NCBI RefSeq assembly: GCF_938002845.1
Contig: NZ_CALKZP010000028.1
Location: 62,001-126,000 of the forward strand
Direction: 5' to 3'
DNA length: 64,000 nt
Source of the DNA: an uncultured Campylobacter sp.
GTDB taxonomy: Bacteria > Campylobacterota > Campylobacteria > Campylobacterales > Campylobacteraceae
Below, piece by piece: positions 44,206 through 51,874 of this stretch. Made by a program: the position numbers and the translations under genes. How positions within the stretch are numbered: position 1 is the first letter of the stretch; each line of letters begins with the position of its first letter. The notes under the pieces were generated by a model. The model searched no databases. It saw only the letters and a list, made by a program, of their open reading frames with translations, and was not told where the DNA came from.

Positions 44206-44733
44206 ATGGTAAAAATAGGTGTTTTAACAATAAGTGATCGCGCTAGCGGTGGCATTTACGAAGATTTGGGAGGCAAAGAAATAATTGCCGTTATGGATGA
44301 TTGGCTAACTTGCGAGAAAGAGTATTTTTATGAAATAGTTCCAGATGAGCTAGAGCTGATCAAAGATAAGCTGATTTATCTTTGCGACGAAGCGGGTTGT
44401 GATTTGGTGCTAACTACGGGCGGTACGGGCCCTGCTCCGCGCGATGTAACGCCTGAAGCGACCGAAGCGGTAAGTGAGAAATTAATGCCAGGCTTTGGCG
44501 AATTAATGCGCGCAGAGAGCCAAAAGATCGTGCCTACGGCAATTTTATCGCGTCAGATAGCAGCGATCCGCAAAAAATCTCTGATTATAAATTTACCGGG
44601 TAATCCAAAAGCGATTAAAGAGTGCCTTCTACCAGTGTTTCCTGCCGTGCCGTATTGTATTGATCTAATGGGAGGGAATTACATAACAGCGGATGAAAAT
44701 AAGATAAAGATATTCCGTCCTAAACGCAAATAA
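44206..44733 (+). CDS. mog: Molybdopterin adenylyltransferase (Mog/MoaB family)
   Basis: This cytoplasmic enzyme adenylylates molybdopterin before molybdenum insertion. The 175 residues show the family motifs IGVLTISDRASGGIYEDLGG, LVLTTGGTGPAPRDVTPEAT (substrate-binding GGTG) and INLPGNPKAIKECL. TPEAT and the length favour Mog over MoaB. AAAGGAGAGGAAA precedes the ATG. Molybdoenzymes such as formate dehydrogenase and nitrate reductase are important in Campylobacter respiration; none are encoded here. It may be a separate transcription unit between the aroB run and the metal cluster. Confidence 0.92.
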   Translation: MVKIGVLTISDRASGGIYEDLGGKEIIAVMDDWLTCEKEYFYEIVPDELELIKDKLIYLCDEAGCDLVLTTGGTGPAPRDVTPEATEAVSEKLMPGFGELMRAESQKIVPTAILSRQIAAIRKKSLIINLPGNPKAIKECLLPVFPAVPYCIDLMGGNYITADENKIKIFRPKRK

Positions 44734-44798
44734 TTCGCAAAATTTAGCAGGAATTAAATGATTTATGATATTATTTGGGCACAAATTTAAGGAAAAAT

Positions 44799-45116
44799 AT
44801 GAAAATAAATCACAACGATATTTTGGAATTTCATAAATATTTTAGCAAAATCAGCCACAGCAAAGGTCGTATTCGCATCCGCGTAAGTCCTAAAATTAGG
44901 GAGTTGCGAGATAGCGTAAGCGAGGAGAGTCTGAAAGCTAAAATAGCTGCAATTCGCGGGATAAAAGAGTATAAATTTAACTCTCTAATCGGCTCGCTGA
45001 CGATTCATTACGACGAAAATATTTTTCCGATGCACCTTTGGGAGCAGTTTTTAAGCGGCATCAGTTCGCCTGAGCTAATAGCGCTTGTAAATTCCAATAT
45101 AGAGGCGATTTCTTGA
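44799..45116 (+). CDS. Stand-alone HMA_2-like small protein
   Basis: This 105-residue protein has a central segment (SKGRIRIRVSPKIRELRDSV to FNSLIGSLTIHYDE, about residues 26-80). It aligns with the first 60 residues of the P-type ATPase encoded at 47104 (TKTRLRIKVAGFKG to FNAKIGSLILRLD). This ferredoxin-like (HMA-type) fold normally delivers metal to ATPases, but neither copy has the CxxC metal-binding pair, so metal contact, if any, must use other residues. AAGGAAAAAT precedes ATG 44799; an in-frame start 24 bases upstream lacks a ribosome site. It is the first gene of the cluster. The stop overlaps the next start (TTGA). Confidence 0.65.
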   Translation: MKINHNDILEFHKYFSKISHSKGRIRIRVSPKIRELRDSVSEESLKAKIAAIRGIKEYKFNSLIGSLTIHYDENIFPMHLWEQFLSGISSPELIALVNSNIEAIS

Positions 45117-45724
45117 GCGAAGAAGCATTACGTAGTACTAAAAAATCGCGCAAAATTTTTAATAAATCTCGGAATTTAAATGAGGCACAAATTGCAGATA
45201 TCGCTCTTTTGCTTGAAAAAGAGGCGCAAATTTTGCAGTTTTATTCGCTGGGTGCAGTTAAATTTCAAGATAAAAAGTTAGGAGAAATTCTATCTTTACG
45301 AGCTGGATTACTTGAGCGGATGCTAGACTTTGCAAATTCTTGTGGGCTTGGCGCTATACCTCCTGAAAATAGCAGTGAGGCACTGGTTGCAAAAGGTATG
45401 AATGAGTTTTTGGCTTCGGCGCTTTTGATAGAAAAAAGCTCTATGATGTTTTATGACGATCTAATTAATTCGTGCAAGAACGCGGAATTTAAAGAGCTGC
45501 TGTATAAGGCACAGGCGGTTTCGTATAATGAAATTTTGCCGATTTTAAAAGAATTAAATTCTAAATGCGAGGCTGATTTAAATTCTTTGAATTTCGCTGA
45601 TTTATTAAACGAAATTTTTAAAAATCCGCAGGAATTAGAGCGGATATTTCAAAAATACGATTTGCAAAATATCTTAAATAGCGCATTTTCCAATTTAATT
45701 AAAGGAATTTTGCAGAAAAATTAA
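45113..45724 (+). CDS. Ferritin-like four-helix protein, function unknown
   Basis: This 203-residue, fully helical soluble protein has two helix pairs carrying acidic/tyrosine patterns (LLLEKEAQILQFYSLGAVKF and LLIEKSSMMFYDDLINSCKN), which recalls rubrerythrin-like ferritins. The E-x-x-H motifs needed for a standard di-iron site are not evident, so it may have the fold without the centre. The start is TTG at 45113 with AGAGG upstream, overlapping the stop of the HMA-like gene. Being coupled to an HMA protein and upstream of a metal-type ATPase, a metal-buffering or cluster-specific role is plausible but inferred. Confidence 0.5.
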   Translation: MSEEALRSTKKSRKIFNKSRNLNEAQIADIALLLEKEAQILQFYSLGAVKFQDKKLGEILSLRAGLLERMLDFANSCGLGAIPPENSSEALVAKGMNEFLASALLIEKSSMMFYDDLINSCKNAEFKELLYKAQAVSYNEILPILKELNSKCEADLNSLNFADLLNEIFKNPQELERIFQKYDLQNILNSAFSNLIKGILQKN

Positions 45725-45731
45725 ATTAGGA

Positions 45732-45760
45732 TTGCAAAAATCTAAAAAAGTCGCTATAAT
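45732..45760 (+). promoter_or_regulatory. Promoter of the small membrane protein/ATPase genes
   Basis: TTGCAA at 45732-45737 and TATAAT at 45755-45760 are separated by 17 bases. A second TATAAT lies at 45794-45799, close to the start at 45820, and could give an alternative start site. The promoter divides the cluster into two transcription units that may still read through. Confidence 0.65.
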
Positions 45761-45819
45761 ATCAAAATCTATGTAAAGTTGATAAAATGACTTTATAATC
45801 TTAACACAAGGAGAATGAA

Positions 45820-46311
45820 ATGCCGATCCCATTTCTAGCAGGTTTTGCGCTTGGTTGCGCGGCGGTTTATGCTTATAACAATCGAGATAAAATTAAAGAA
45901 GGTGCGAATAAAATCGTGAGCAGTAAAAGCGTCGAGGAGCTGAAAAATAGCGTCAAAGGCGGAGCGGAAAAATTAAGCAAAAAATCGAAAGAAATTTTTG
46001 CGGAAGCCAAAGAAGGTCTAGACGATGTCGCTGAAGCGGTAAAAGGTAAAAGAAAGTCTGGCGGTAAAAAAGCTGCGACAAGTAGCGCCAGCACTGAGAC
46101 TAGCACTGCAAAAAAAACTAGAAAAAAACCGGGACCGAAACCGGGATTTAAAAGAACTAAAAAATCCACTGCGAGCGCTAAGACTGGCGTAACACCGGTA
46201 GGTGAGACATCCGCAGCATCTGCTACTCCGCTTAATATCCCGCAGATCGTAAAAATGGACGACAATTCTTCGGCTAAATTTACGTCCGCAGACGACAAAT
46301 CAGAAAAATAG
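45820..46311 (+). CDS. Small membrane-anchored protein with basic tail (YtxH/DUF5132-like)
   Basis: The 163-residue protein starts with a short membrane segment (MPIPFLAGFALGCAAVYAYN) and an amphipathic helical region (RDKIKEGANKIVSSKSVEEL to EGLDDVAEAVKGK). A Lys/Ala/Thr-rich tail follows, containing KKTRKKPGPKPGFKRTKK, similar to AT-hook or histone-tail sequences. The first 30 residues resemble YtxH/DUF5132 proteins, which often stand next to P-type ATPases. AAGGAGAATGAA precedes the ATG. It is the first gene after the internal promoter. The tail could bind acidic surfaces or nucleic acid; this is inference. Confidence 0.6.
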   Translation: MPIPFLAGFALGCAAVYAYNNRDKIKEGANKIVSSKSVEELKNSVKGGAEKLSKKSKEIFAEAKEGLDDVAEAVKGKRKSGGKKAATSSASTETSTAKKTRKKPGPKPGFKRTKKSTASAKTGVTPVGETSAASATPLNIPQIVKMDDNSSAKFTSADDKSEK

Positions 46312-46319
46312 AGGCCTAA

Positions 46320-46622
46320 ATGAATAGATCACTTACGACACAGCGTTCGCCGCTGGATCACGTTTTAAGCGGCGCTATAGCAGGGGCGATCGGCGGTTGC
46401 GCCGTAGAGCTCGTTAAAGCCAAAGAAGGCAAGAGCAAATCTAAAGCGATTCGCGATGCGTTAGATATCGCGCTAAGCGGCGGTATCATCGGCGGCGGCG
46501 CGATTTACAGCGCAAATAAGCTCGTACAAGGCGAGTATCTACGCGCAGCGGCAGGCGTCGCAGTATGCGTAGGCGCGCTCATTGCGGGTAGAAATTTTAT
46601 TCTTAAGGTAGGCAATGAGTAA
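46320..46622 (+). CDS. Small Gly/Ala-rich membrane protein of the metal cluster
   Basis: This 100-residue protein has two hydrophobic glycine-rich hairpins (LSGAIAGAIGGCAVELVKA and ALSGGIIGGGAIYSANKLV) and a third segment (AAAGVAVCVGALIAGRNF). Small-residue membrane helices of this kind recall glycine-zipper proteins. GAGGCCTAA precedes the ATG, eight bases after the previous stop. Its end overlaps the next gene by eight bases. I recognise no named family; it is conserved in placement with its neighbours only as far as the window shows. Confidence 0.6.
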   Translation: MNRSLTTQRSPLDHVLSGAIAGAIGGCAVELVKAKEGKSKSKAIRDALDIALSGGIIGGGAIYSANKLVQGEYLRAAAGVAVCVGALIAGRNFILKVGNE

Positions 46623-47100
46623 TCCATATATCACAAAAAAAGATTTGAAAGAAATTCTAGACGATTACGATTTTGGTGGCAACAAATATGCTGGCGGCTC
46701 TGCGGGTAGCTTTGCCGGCGATGAAAAGCTCGGCGGTTGGGCCAAATGGATAAACGAGCGGGTAAATTCTACACCTTTTAATAGCTCAGCCTCCGACAAT
46801 GGCTCGGATAATAAAGATTCCGCCGCTCAAAGCTCAAGTGATGTAAATTCTACTCAGGGCTCCGCTTTCGGTGGAATTTTTAATTCCTTGGGTGGCAGGC
46901 AAAACGCGAACGGCTTATTCGGTAACAACTCATTTATCACAGGTATCGTTCTAGGGGCCGCAGCGACTTATTTTCTCACCGACGAAAATGCGCAAAAAAA
47001 GCTTTTTAAGCTCATCGCAAAGGGCACCGAGATGTTTCAGATGGGCATCGAAGAGATGAAGGAGCGATTCGAAGACGCCAAGGCAGAGATGCAAGAGTAG
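46615..47100 (+). CDS. Small membrane protein with Asn/Ser-rich linker (YtxH-like end)
   Basis: The 161-residue protein begins with a polar segment (MSNPYITKKDLKEILDDYDF) and has a Ser/Asn/Asp-rich flexible linker (about 55-95). It ends in a single membrane segment (FITGIVLGAAATYFLTDENA) plus an amphipathic helix (LIAKGTEMFQMGIEEMKERF). The GIVLGAAATYFLTDENAQKK part is the YtxH/DUF5132 pattern, also seen in the protein encoded at 45820. It overlaps the previous gene and lies three bases before the ATPase gene, so all are probably translated together. Function is unknown. Confidence 0.6.
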   Translation: MSNPYITKKDLKEILDDYDFGGNKYAGGSAGSFAGDEKLGGWAKWINERVNSTPFNSSASDNGSDNKDSAAQSSSDVNSTQGSAFGGIFNSLGGRQNANGLFGNNSFITGIVLGAAATYFLTDENAQKKLFKLIAKGTEMFQMGIEEMKERFEDAKAEMQE

Positions 47101-47103
47101 TCA

Positions 47104-49185
47104 ATGCAAAATTTTAAAATTTTACATGAGACCAAAACTAGACTACGCATAAAGGTCGCGGGCTTTAAAGGGCTCGATACGAGTGCACTGCAAAGAGTCG
47201 CTGCGAGGCTTGAAGGCGTAACGGAAGCTAGATTTAACGCTAAAATCGGCTCTTTGATCCTTAGGCTTGACGCTGGTGCGAATAAGGCAGGAATTCTAAA
47301 GCAACTTGCGGCTTTAAATTTAAGCGAGCTAAAATCAATTATCCCCGCTAACCATAAAAATTTGCCAAGCAAAAATGAATTTATCTTAGCGCTTCTTGCG
47401 TTGGGCGGAAATTTAATCTTCCGCGCTTCGCCTTTAGCGCGCGCATTTAGCATCGTGGCGTGCATGCCTATTTTAAAAGAGGGCATTAAAGAAAGCTTTC
47501 ATCACGGGCTTACTTCAAAGGGCTTGGAGGCTGCTGCTGTAGGGATTTCGCTCGCGCGCGGAGATATCTTTGCTGCAAACAGCACCAACGCGATGCTCGC
47601 TCTTGGCGAATACATGGAGGAAAGCACCGTTTATAAAAGCGACGATCTAATCCGCGAGCTAGCCCGCCCGGACATCGCCGAGGCGTGGGTCGAGATAGAT
47701 CAAGACGGCAAAAAGATCGAAGTCAAAATCGCAACTTCCAAGCTAAAGGTGGGCGACATTGTGGTCGTGGGCGCAGGCGACGTCATAGCCGTGGACGGGC
47801 ACGTCGTAAGCGGCGAAGCGATGATAAATCAAGCCAATATGACGGGCGAGTCGGTCGCGGTGAAAAAATCTCGCGGCGATAGCGTGCTAAGCGGCACGAT
47901 CGTGGAGGAGGGCAGGATCCGTATCTGGGCGGAAAACGTCGGCGAAAACACCTCCACGCAGCGCATCAAGCACTACATCACGGCATCTCTTAACGAGCGC
48001 TCCAGCATCGGCATGCATACGACCCACCTAGCCGACAAGCTCGTGCCGGTAACCTTCGGGCTTGCGGGCGTGTCCTATCTGATAAATCGAAATTTTATGA
48101 CCGTGGCTTCGGTGCTACAGGCGGATTACTCGTGCGCGCTTAAGCTACCTACGCCGGTTGCTTTTAAGTCAAGCATTTCAAAGGCGGGCAAAAACGGGAT
48201 TTTGATCAAAGGCGCCAAGGCCCTTGAGTCGCTTGCGAGCGCCGACACCTTCGTATTCGATAAGACGGGCACGCTTACGTACGGCAATCTGGAGGTCGCA
48301 GAGATCATATCGTTTGACGAGAGCTTTAGCAAAAACGATATTTTAAATTTAACCGCGAGCGCCGAGGAGCATTACTTTCACCCCGTAGCCGAGGCGATCG
48401 TGGATGCGGCTAAAAAGCACGGCTTTATCCACAAGCACCACGACGAGGTGGAATTCGTCGTCGCTCACGGCGTAAAGACCAGTATTGAGGGCAAAAAGCT
48501 CATCATCGGCTCGCGCCACTTCCTGGAGGATGACGAGATGATCTCGTTTGCGGCGCATGAGCAGACCGTCGATCTTGCGATGCAAAAGGGGCTCGCGCTG
48601 CTTTACATCGCATTTGACGGCAGACTTTTGGGGCTCATCGGACTTAGAGACGAAGTGCGCGCAAACGCCTGCGCCGTCATCGCTAGGCTCCGCGAGTTGG
48701 GCGCTAAACAGATCGTCATGCTAAGCGGAGACGTAAAATCAAAAGCCCACGCCGTAGCCAAAAAGCTCGGCGTAGATCGCTATTACGGCGAGCTGCTGCC
48801 GACGCAAAAGACCGAAATTTTAGAGCAGTTAAAAGCCGAGGGGCGAAAGGTGGTCTTCGTGGGTGACGGCATAAACGACGCGCCGAGCCTGATGAAGGCG
48901 GACATCGGCATCAGCATGCTAAACGGCGCAGAGATCGCCAAGGCTTCCGCGCAGATCGGACTTTTGAAAAACGACATCGAGGGCGTCGCGCAGGTAAAGG
49001 CGCTGGCTAACGACACACTGCGGCTCGTAAATCGAAATTTCAACGCCACCGTGGGGATAAATTCGATCATTTTATTTTTGGCGACCTTTGGCGCGCTAAG
49101 TCCCGTAGCTACGGCGCTGCTGCATAACGGCACGACGATAGGCCTACTACTGAATTCTATCAAAGGGGTAAAATTTGAGCATTGA
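47104..49185 (+). CDS. P1B-like heavy-metal P-type ATPase with changed CPC motif
   Basis: This 693-residue membrane pump has an HMA_2-like N-terminal domain (residues about 1-65, no CxxC) and two weak hydrophobic regions (about 95-120 and 135-155). The actuator loop has TGES (about 246-249), the phosphorylation site is DKTGTLT (about 385), and an HP motif lies in HYFHPVAEAIV. GDGINDAPSLMKADIGISM is near 590. Where ZntA/CopA-type pumps carry CPC or SPC in the sixth helix, this one reads YSCALKLPTPVAF (about 341-353): one cysteine and no intramembrane proline before it. The pump family is certain; the transported ion is not predictable by standard motif rules. Confidence 0.88.
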   Translation: MQNFKILHETKTRLRIKVAGFKGLDTSALQRVAARLEGVTEARFNAKIGSLILRLDAGANKAGILKQLAALNLSELKSIIPANHKNLPSKNEFILALLALGGNLIFRASPLARAFSIVACMPILKEGIKESFHHGLTSKGLEAAAVGISLARGDIFAANSTNAMLALGEYMEESTVYKSDDLIRELARPDIAEAWVEIDQDGKKIEVKIATSKLKVGDIVVVGAGDVIAVDGHVVSGEAMINQANMTGESVAVKKSRGDSVLSGTIVEEGRIRIWAENVGENTSTQRIKHYITASLNERSSIGMHTTHLADKLVPVTFGLAGVSYLINRNFMTVASVLQADYSCALKLPTPVAFKSSISKAGKNGILIKGAKALESLASADTFVFDKTGTLTYGNLEVAEIISFDESFSKNDILNLTASAEEHYFHPVAEAIVDAAKKHGFIHKHHDEVEFVVAHGVKTSIEGKKLIIGSRHFLEDDEMISFAAHEQTVDLAMQKGLALLYIAFDGRLLGLIGLRDEVRANACAVIARLRELGAKQIVMLSGDVKSKAHAVAKKLGVDRYYGELLPTQKTEILEQLKAEGRKVVFVGDGINDAPSLMKADIGISMLNGAEIAKASAQIGLLKNDIEGVAQVKALANDTLRLVNRNFNATVGINSIILFLATFGALSPVATALLHNGTTIGLLLNSIKGVKFEH

Positions 49186-49519
49186 AGATAAAATTTTGGA
49201 TCTAAATTTTCAGCGCAAAGCAGCTAAAACGGCGCTCGGAGTGAGTATGGGCATCACGGCTCTAACCGCGCTGAATATGAACTCGCGCATGTCACAGCTG
49301 CATAAAATTTCCGGGCTAGTGATGCTGGGATGCGCGATCTGGCACGCTAGCCTTTACGGCTCGCCGTACAGCGAGTTTTTGCAAAATAGAAAAGCAAAGA
49401 GTCAGGGCAGAAAGAGATCCGTAGCAAATTTAGCCTTGGAAAATCTGCCGGACGGCAAAAGCGCTCCTGCAAAAAGTGCTCCCGCGAAAAGAAAGCCTCG
49501 CGTGCGCAAAAGCGCCTAG
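49175..49519 (+). CDS. Small membrane protein with basic tail, last gene of the metal cluster
   Basis: The 114-residue protein has a possible membrane hairpin (ALGVSMGITALTALNM, then LHKISGLVMLGCAIWHASLY, with histidines at both ends of the second helix). A Lys/Ala/Pro-rich tail (KSAPAKSAPAKRKPRVRKSA) ends the protein. The start is TTG at 49175, after AAAGGGG and overlapping the ATPase stop, so it is coupled to the pump. Histidines flanking the helix could bind metal or haem; this is inference. The tail resembles that of the protein encoded at 45820. Confidence 0.6.
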   Translation: MSIEDKILDLNFQRKAAKTALGVSMGITALTALNMNSRMSQLHKISGLVMLGCAIWHASLYGSPYSEFLQNRKAKSQGRKRSVANLALENLPDGKSAPAKSAPAKRKPRVRKSA

Positions 49520-49707
49520 CGGCATAGTGCGTCGCGGCTTTTGAAAGTGCAAAGATAAACTCTAAAGCCGCTAAATTTCTTTAAACGCAGCCGCCGAATG
49601 AAACGTCGCAAGCGGTGAAATTTGCGCCGTTTGCGACTAAATTTACTATTTTATTAATTATTTATCTATTTATCCATACAATTCCATCAAAATTTTAAGG
49701 AGAGACG

Positions 49708-50046
49708 ATGAAATTAGTTTTATTGTTTTCGATATTGGCTAGTCTTGCTTTGGGGCTTGATTGCAACGCCAAGACCTATTGCTCGCAGTTTAGCAGCTGC
49801 GAAGAGGCGACGCGGTATCTGCGAGAGTGTGGCAGGGCTCAGGAGGGCGGCACCCAGCATACCGATGGCGACGGCGACGGCGTGCCGTGCGAAAAACAGC
49901 TGTGCGGCCGTAATGGTCATAAATTTAGCGGATTTTCTAGCGCGCGCGATGAAAAGAGCGAAGTTTCAAATTTAAAGGGCGCTGCCGACTCATGCGGTGC
50001 GGAGAAATTTAATGGTAGCGTTATAGCTATAAAATTTGCTTCATAA
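49708..50046 (+). CDS. Secreted excalibur-domain protein
   Basis: This 112-residue protein has a signal peptide (MKLVLLFSILASLALG). An excalibur calcium-binding motif follows: cysteines in LDCNAKTYCSQFSSCEEATR and the DxDxDG loop HTDGDGDGVPCEKQLCG (about 50-66). The domain occurs alone or attached to nucleases in secreted bacterial proteins. The 40-residue C-terminal part is unremarkable. AAGGAGAGACG precedes the ATG. It is a single gene between the metal cluster and tgt. Confidence 0.85.
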   Translation: MKLVLLFSILASLALGLDCNAKTYCSQFSSCEEATRYLRECGRAQEGGTQHTDGDGDGVPCEKQLCGRNGHKFSGFSSARDEKSEVSNLKGAADSCGAEKFNGSVIAIKFAS

Positions 50047-50340
50047 GTGCGAAATTTTATCTCGGCGCATCTTTAAATTTATAATATAAAGCGCGCCGCG
50101 ATCTAATGCCGCTGTCCCGTCAAATTTGCATCGCTAGATTAAATTTCATTATAAGCGGGCCGATAAATTTTATGTTTATCGGCTGCGGGCAGTATCCGTT
50201 ACCGAAATTTTGATCCCAAACGCCTCATAAATCCTTATAAATTTACCAGCCTTTACCTGCCGCAAATTTAAATTTCGCTACAATCGCTTTTTAAAATTTT
50301 GCGCCGAGTGCGCGCAAGAAGCAAAATTTAAAGGATCAAG

Positions 50341-51507
50341 ATGGATTTTACGATAGACGCCGCGGACGGCGCGGCGCGCGCCTGCACGATCCGCACGGCG
50401 CATAGCACGATCCGTACCCCCGTTTTTATGCCGGTCGGCACCGTGGGCGCGGTCAAGGCGCTCGATGCGACGGACGTAGAGCGGCTCCTGGACGCGCAGA
50501 TCATCCTCGCCAACACCTATCATATGTATCTGCGTCCGGGCTCGCGGATAGTGGCGGAGTTCGGCGGGCTGCACGGATTTACGAAATTTCCCCGCAGCTT
50601 TTTGACCGACAGCGGTGGCTTTCAGGCTTTCAGCCTGCGCGCAAACACCAAAAACGACGAGGGCGGCATAAAATTTAAAAGCCACATCGACGGCAGTATG
50701 CATTATTTCACGCCGCGCTCGGTGCTGGATACGCAGTATGAGCTGAATTCCGATATTATGATGATTTTGGACGATTTGGTGGAGCTGCCGCGCGAGCCTG
50801 GCGCATTGAGCTGCGATGATAGATCGCGGCTTAAAAAGCGGGTCGATCTAAGCGTCGCGCGCACGATAAAATGGGCTCGCGAGGCGATAGATTATCACGA
50901 GACCATGAAATCTCGCGGTCTGCACGCGCATCAAAACATCTTCGGTATCATCCAAGGCGGCACCGACCCGCAAGCTCGCAAATTTTGCGCCGAAGCGCTG
51001 TGCGAGATGAGCTTTGACGGGCTTGCTATCGGAGGGCTCAGCGTGGGCGAGAAAAACGAGCTGATGTACGACACGGTAGAAGCTATGATGCCATACGTCG
51101 ATGCGGCGCGCCCGCGATATTTGATGGGGGTCGGCACGCCCGAAGATCTCGTCGAAAACGTCGCTCGCGGCGTGGATATGTTCGACTGCGTGATGCCTAC
51201 GCGAAATGCGCGCAACGGCACGCTATTTACGAGCTTCGGCAAGATCAGCATCAAAAACGTGGGCTTTATCAGCGATCACGATCCGATCGATCCGCACTGC
51301 GACTGCTACACGTGCAAGCGCTTCAGCCGCGGCTATCTAAATCATTTATTTCGCGCGCGCGAGCTTAGCTTTTACCGCCTCGCGAGCATTCACAATCTAT
51401 ACTATTACCTGCGCCTTGCCGCAGATATGAGAGAGGCGATCGTGCAAGGGCGGTTTGCGGAGTTTAGGCGTGAATTTTACGCCGCACGAAGCACGGCGCG
51501 AGATTAA
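50341..51507 (+). CDS. tgt: tRNA-guanine (queuine) transglycosylase
   Basis: Tgt exchanges guanine 34 for preQ1 in Asp, Asn, His and Tyr tRNAs. The 388-residue protein has TPVFMPVGTVGAVKA, the substrate-site Asp in LTDSGGFQAFSL (about 90), the nucleophile region DCVMPTRNARNGTLF (about 281-295), and the zinc-binding CDCYTCKRFSRGYLNHL with a later His. The AAAGGATCAAG site precedes the ATG. A strong bidirectional terminator lies at 51826. In H. pylori, as I recall, tgt is adjacent to the TrkA-related/aroB run; here about 6 kb separates it from the end of that run. Confidence 0.97.
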   Translation: MDFTIDAADGAARACTIRTAHSTIRTPVFMPVGTVGAVKALDATDVERLLDAQIILANTYHMYLRPGSRIVAEFGGLHGFTKFPRSFLTDSGGFQAFSLRANTKNDEGGIKFKSHIDGSMHYFTPRSVLDTQYELNSDIMMILDDLVELPREPGALSCDDRSRLKKRVDLSVARTIKWAREAIDYHETMKSRGLHAHQNIFGIIQGGTDPQARKFCAEALCEMSFDGLAIGGLSVGEKNELMYDTVEAMMPYVDAARPRYLMGVGTPEDLVENVARGVDMFDCVMPTRNARNGTLFTSFGKISIKNVGFISDHDPIDPHCDCYTCKRFSRGYLNHLFRARELSFYRLASIHNLYYYLRLAADMREAIVQGRFAEFRREFYAARSTARD

Positions 51508-51825
51508 ATTTCAGCAGGCGAGGGCGTTTAAATTTGATATGCTAGTCAAATTTTACGCCGTAGCTGCGGTGACGGGGCGGAATTTAATACGGCGTGCGGG
51601 CAGCTAAATTTAAACGCGACAAGATGCGCGGGCGATGAAATTTAATTAGCTGCGGAGCGAGGAGCTTATAGCGCGAAATTTAAAATTTTAATGAAGCGGG
51701 GCGTGCCGGTAGGCTTTTTGAAATGAACCGCGTTAAGGCAAAATTTAGCCCCAGTTAAAATTTAGAGGGCTAAATTTAAATTTCATGAATCTATGGGCGG
51801 CAGAAACTCTCGCTCCACTAAATTT
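51508..51825. other. Gap between convergent genes, no gene seen
   Basis: About 320 bases of alternating AAATTT-type runs and short GC patches lie between tgt and the convergent membrane-protein gene. I see nothing further apart from the terminator at its right end. Confidence 0.6.
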
Positions 51826-51874
51826 AAAAGGCTAAATTTAGTTGCGCGAGCGCTAGCTTAAATTTTAGCCTTTT
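51826..51874. terminator. Bidirectional terminator between tgt and the membrane-protein gene
   Basis: The left arm AAAAGGCTAAATTTA (51826-51840) pairs with the right arm at 51859-51874, with one extra T, and is followed on the plus strand by a run of six T. The inverted sequence serves the minus-strand gene, whose stop codon (51858-51860) lies at the start of the right arm. Confidence 0.8.
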
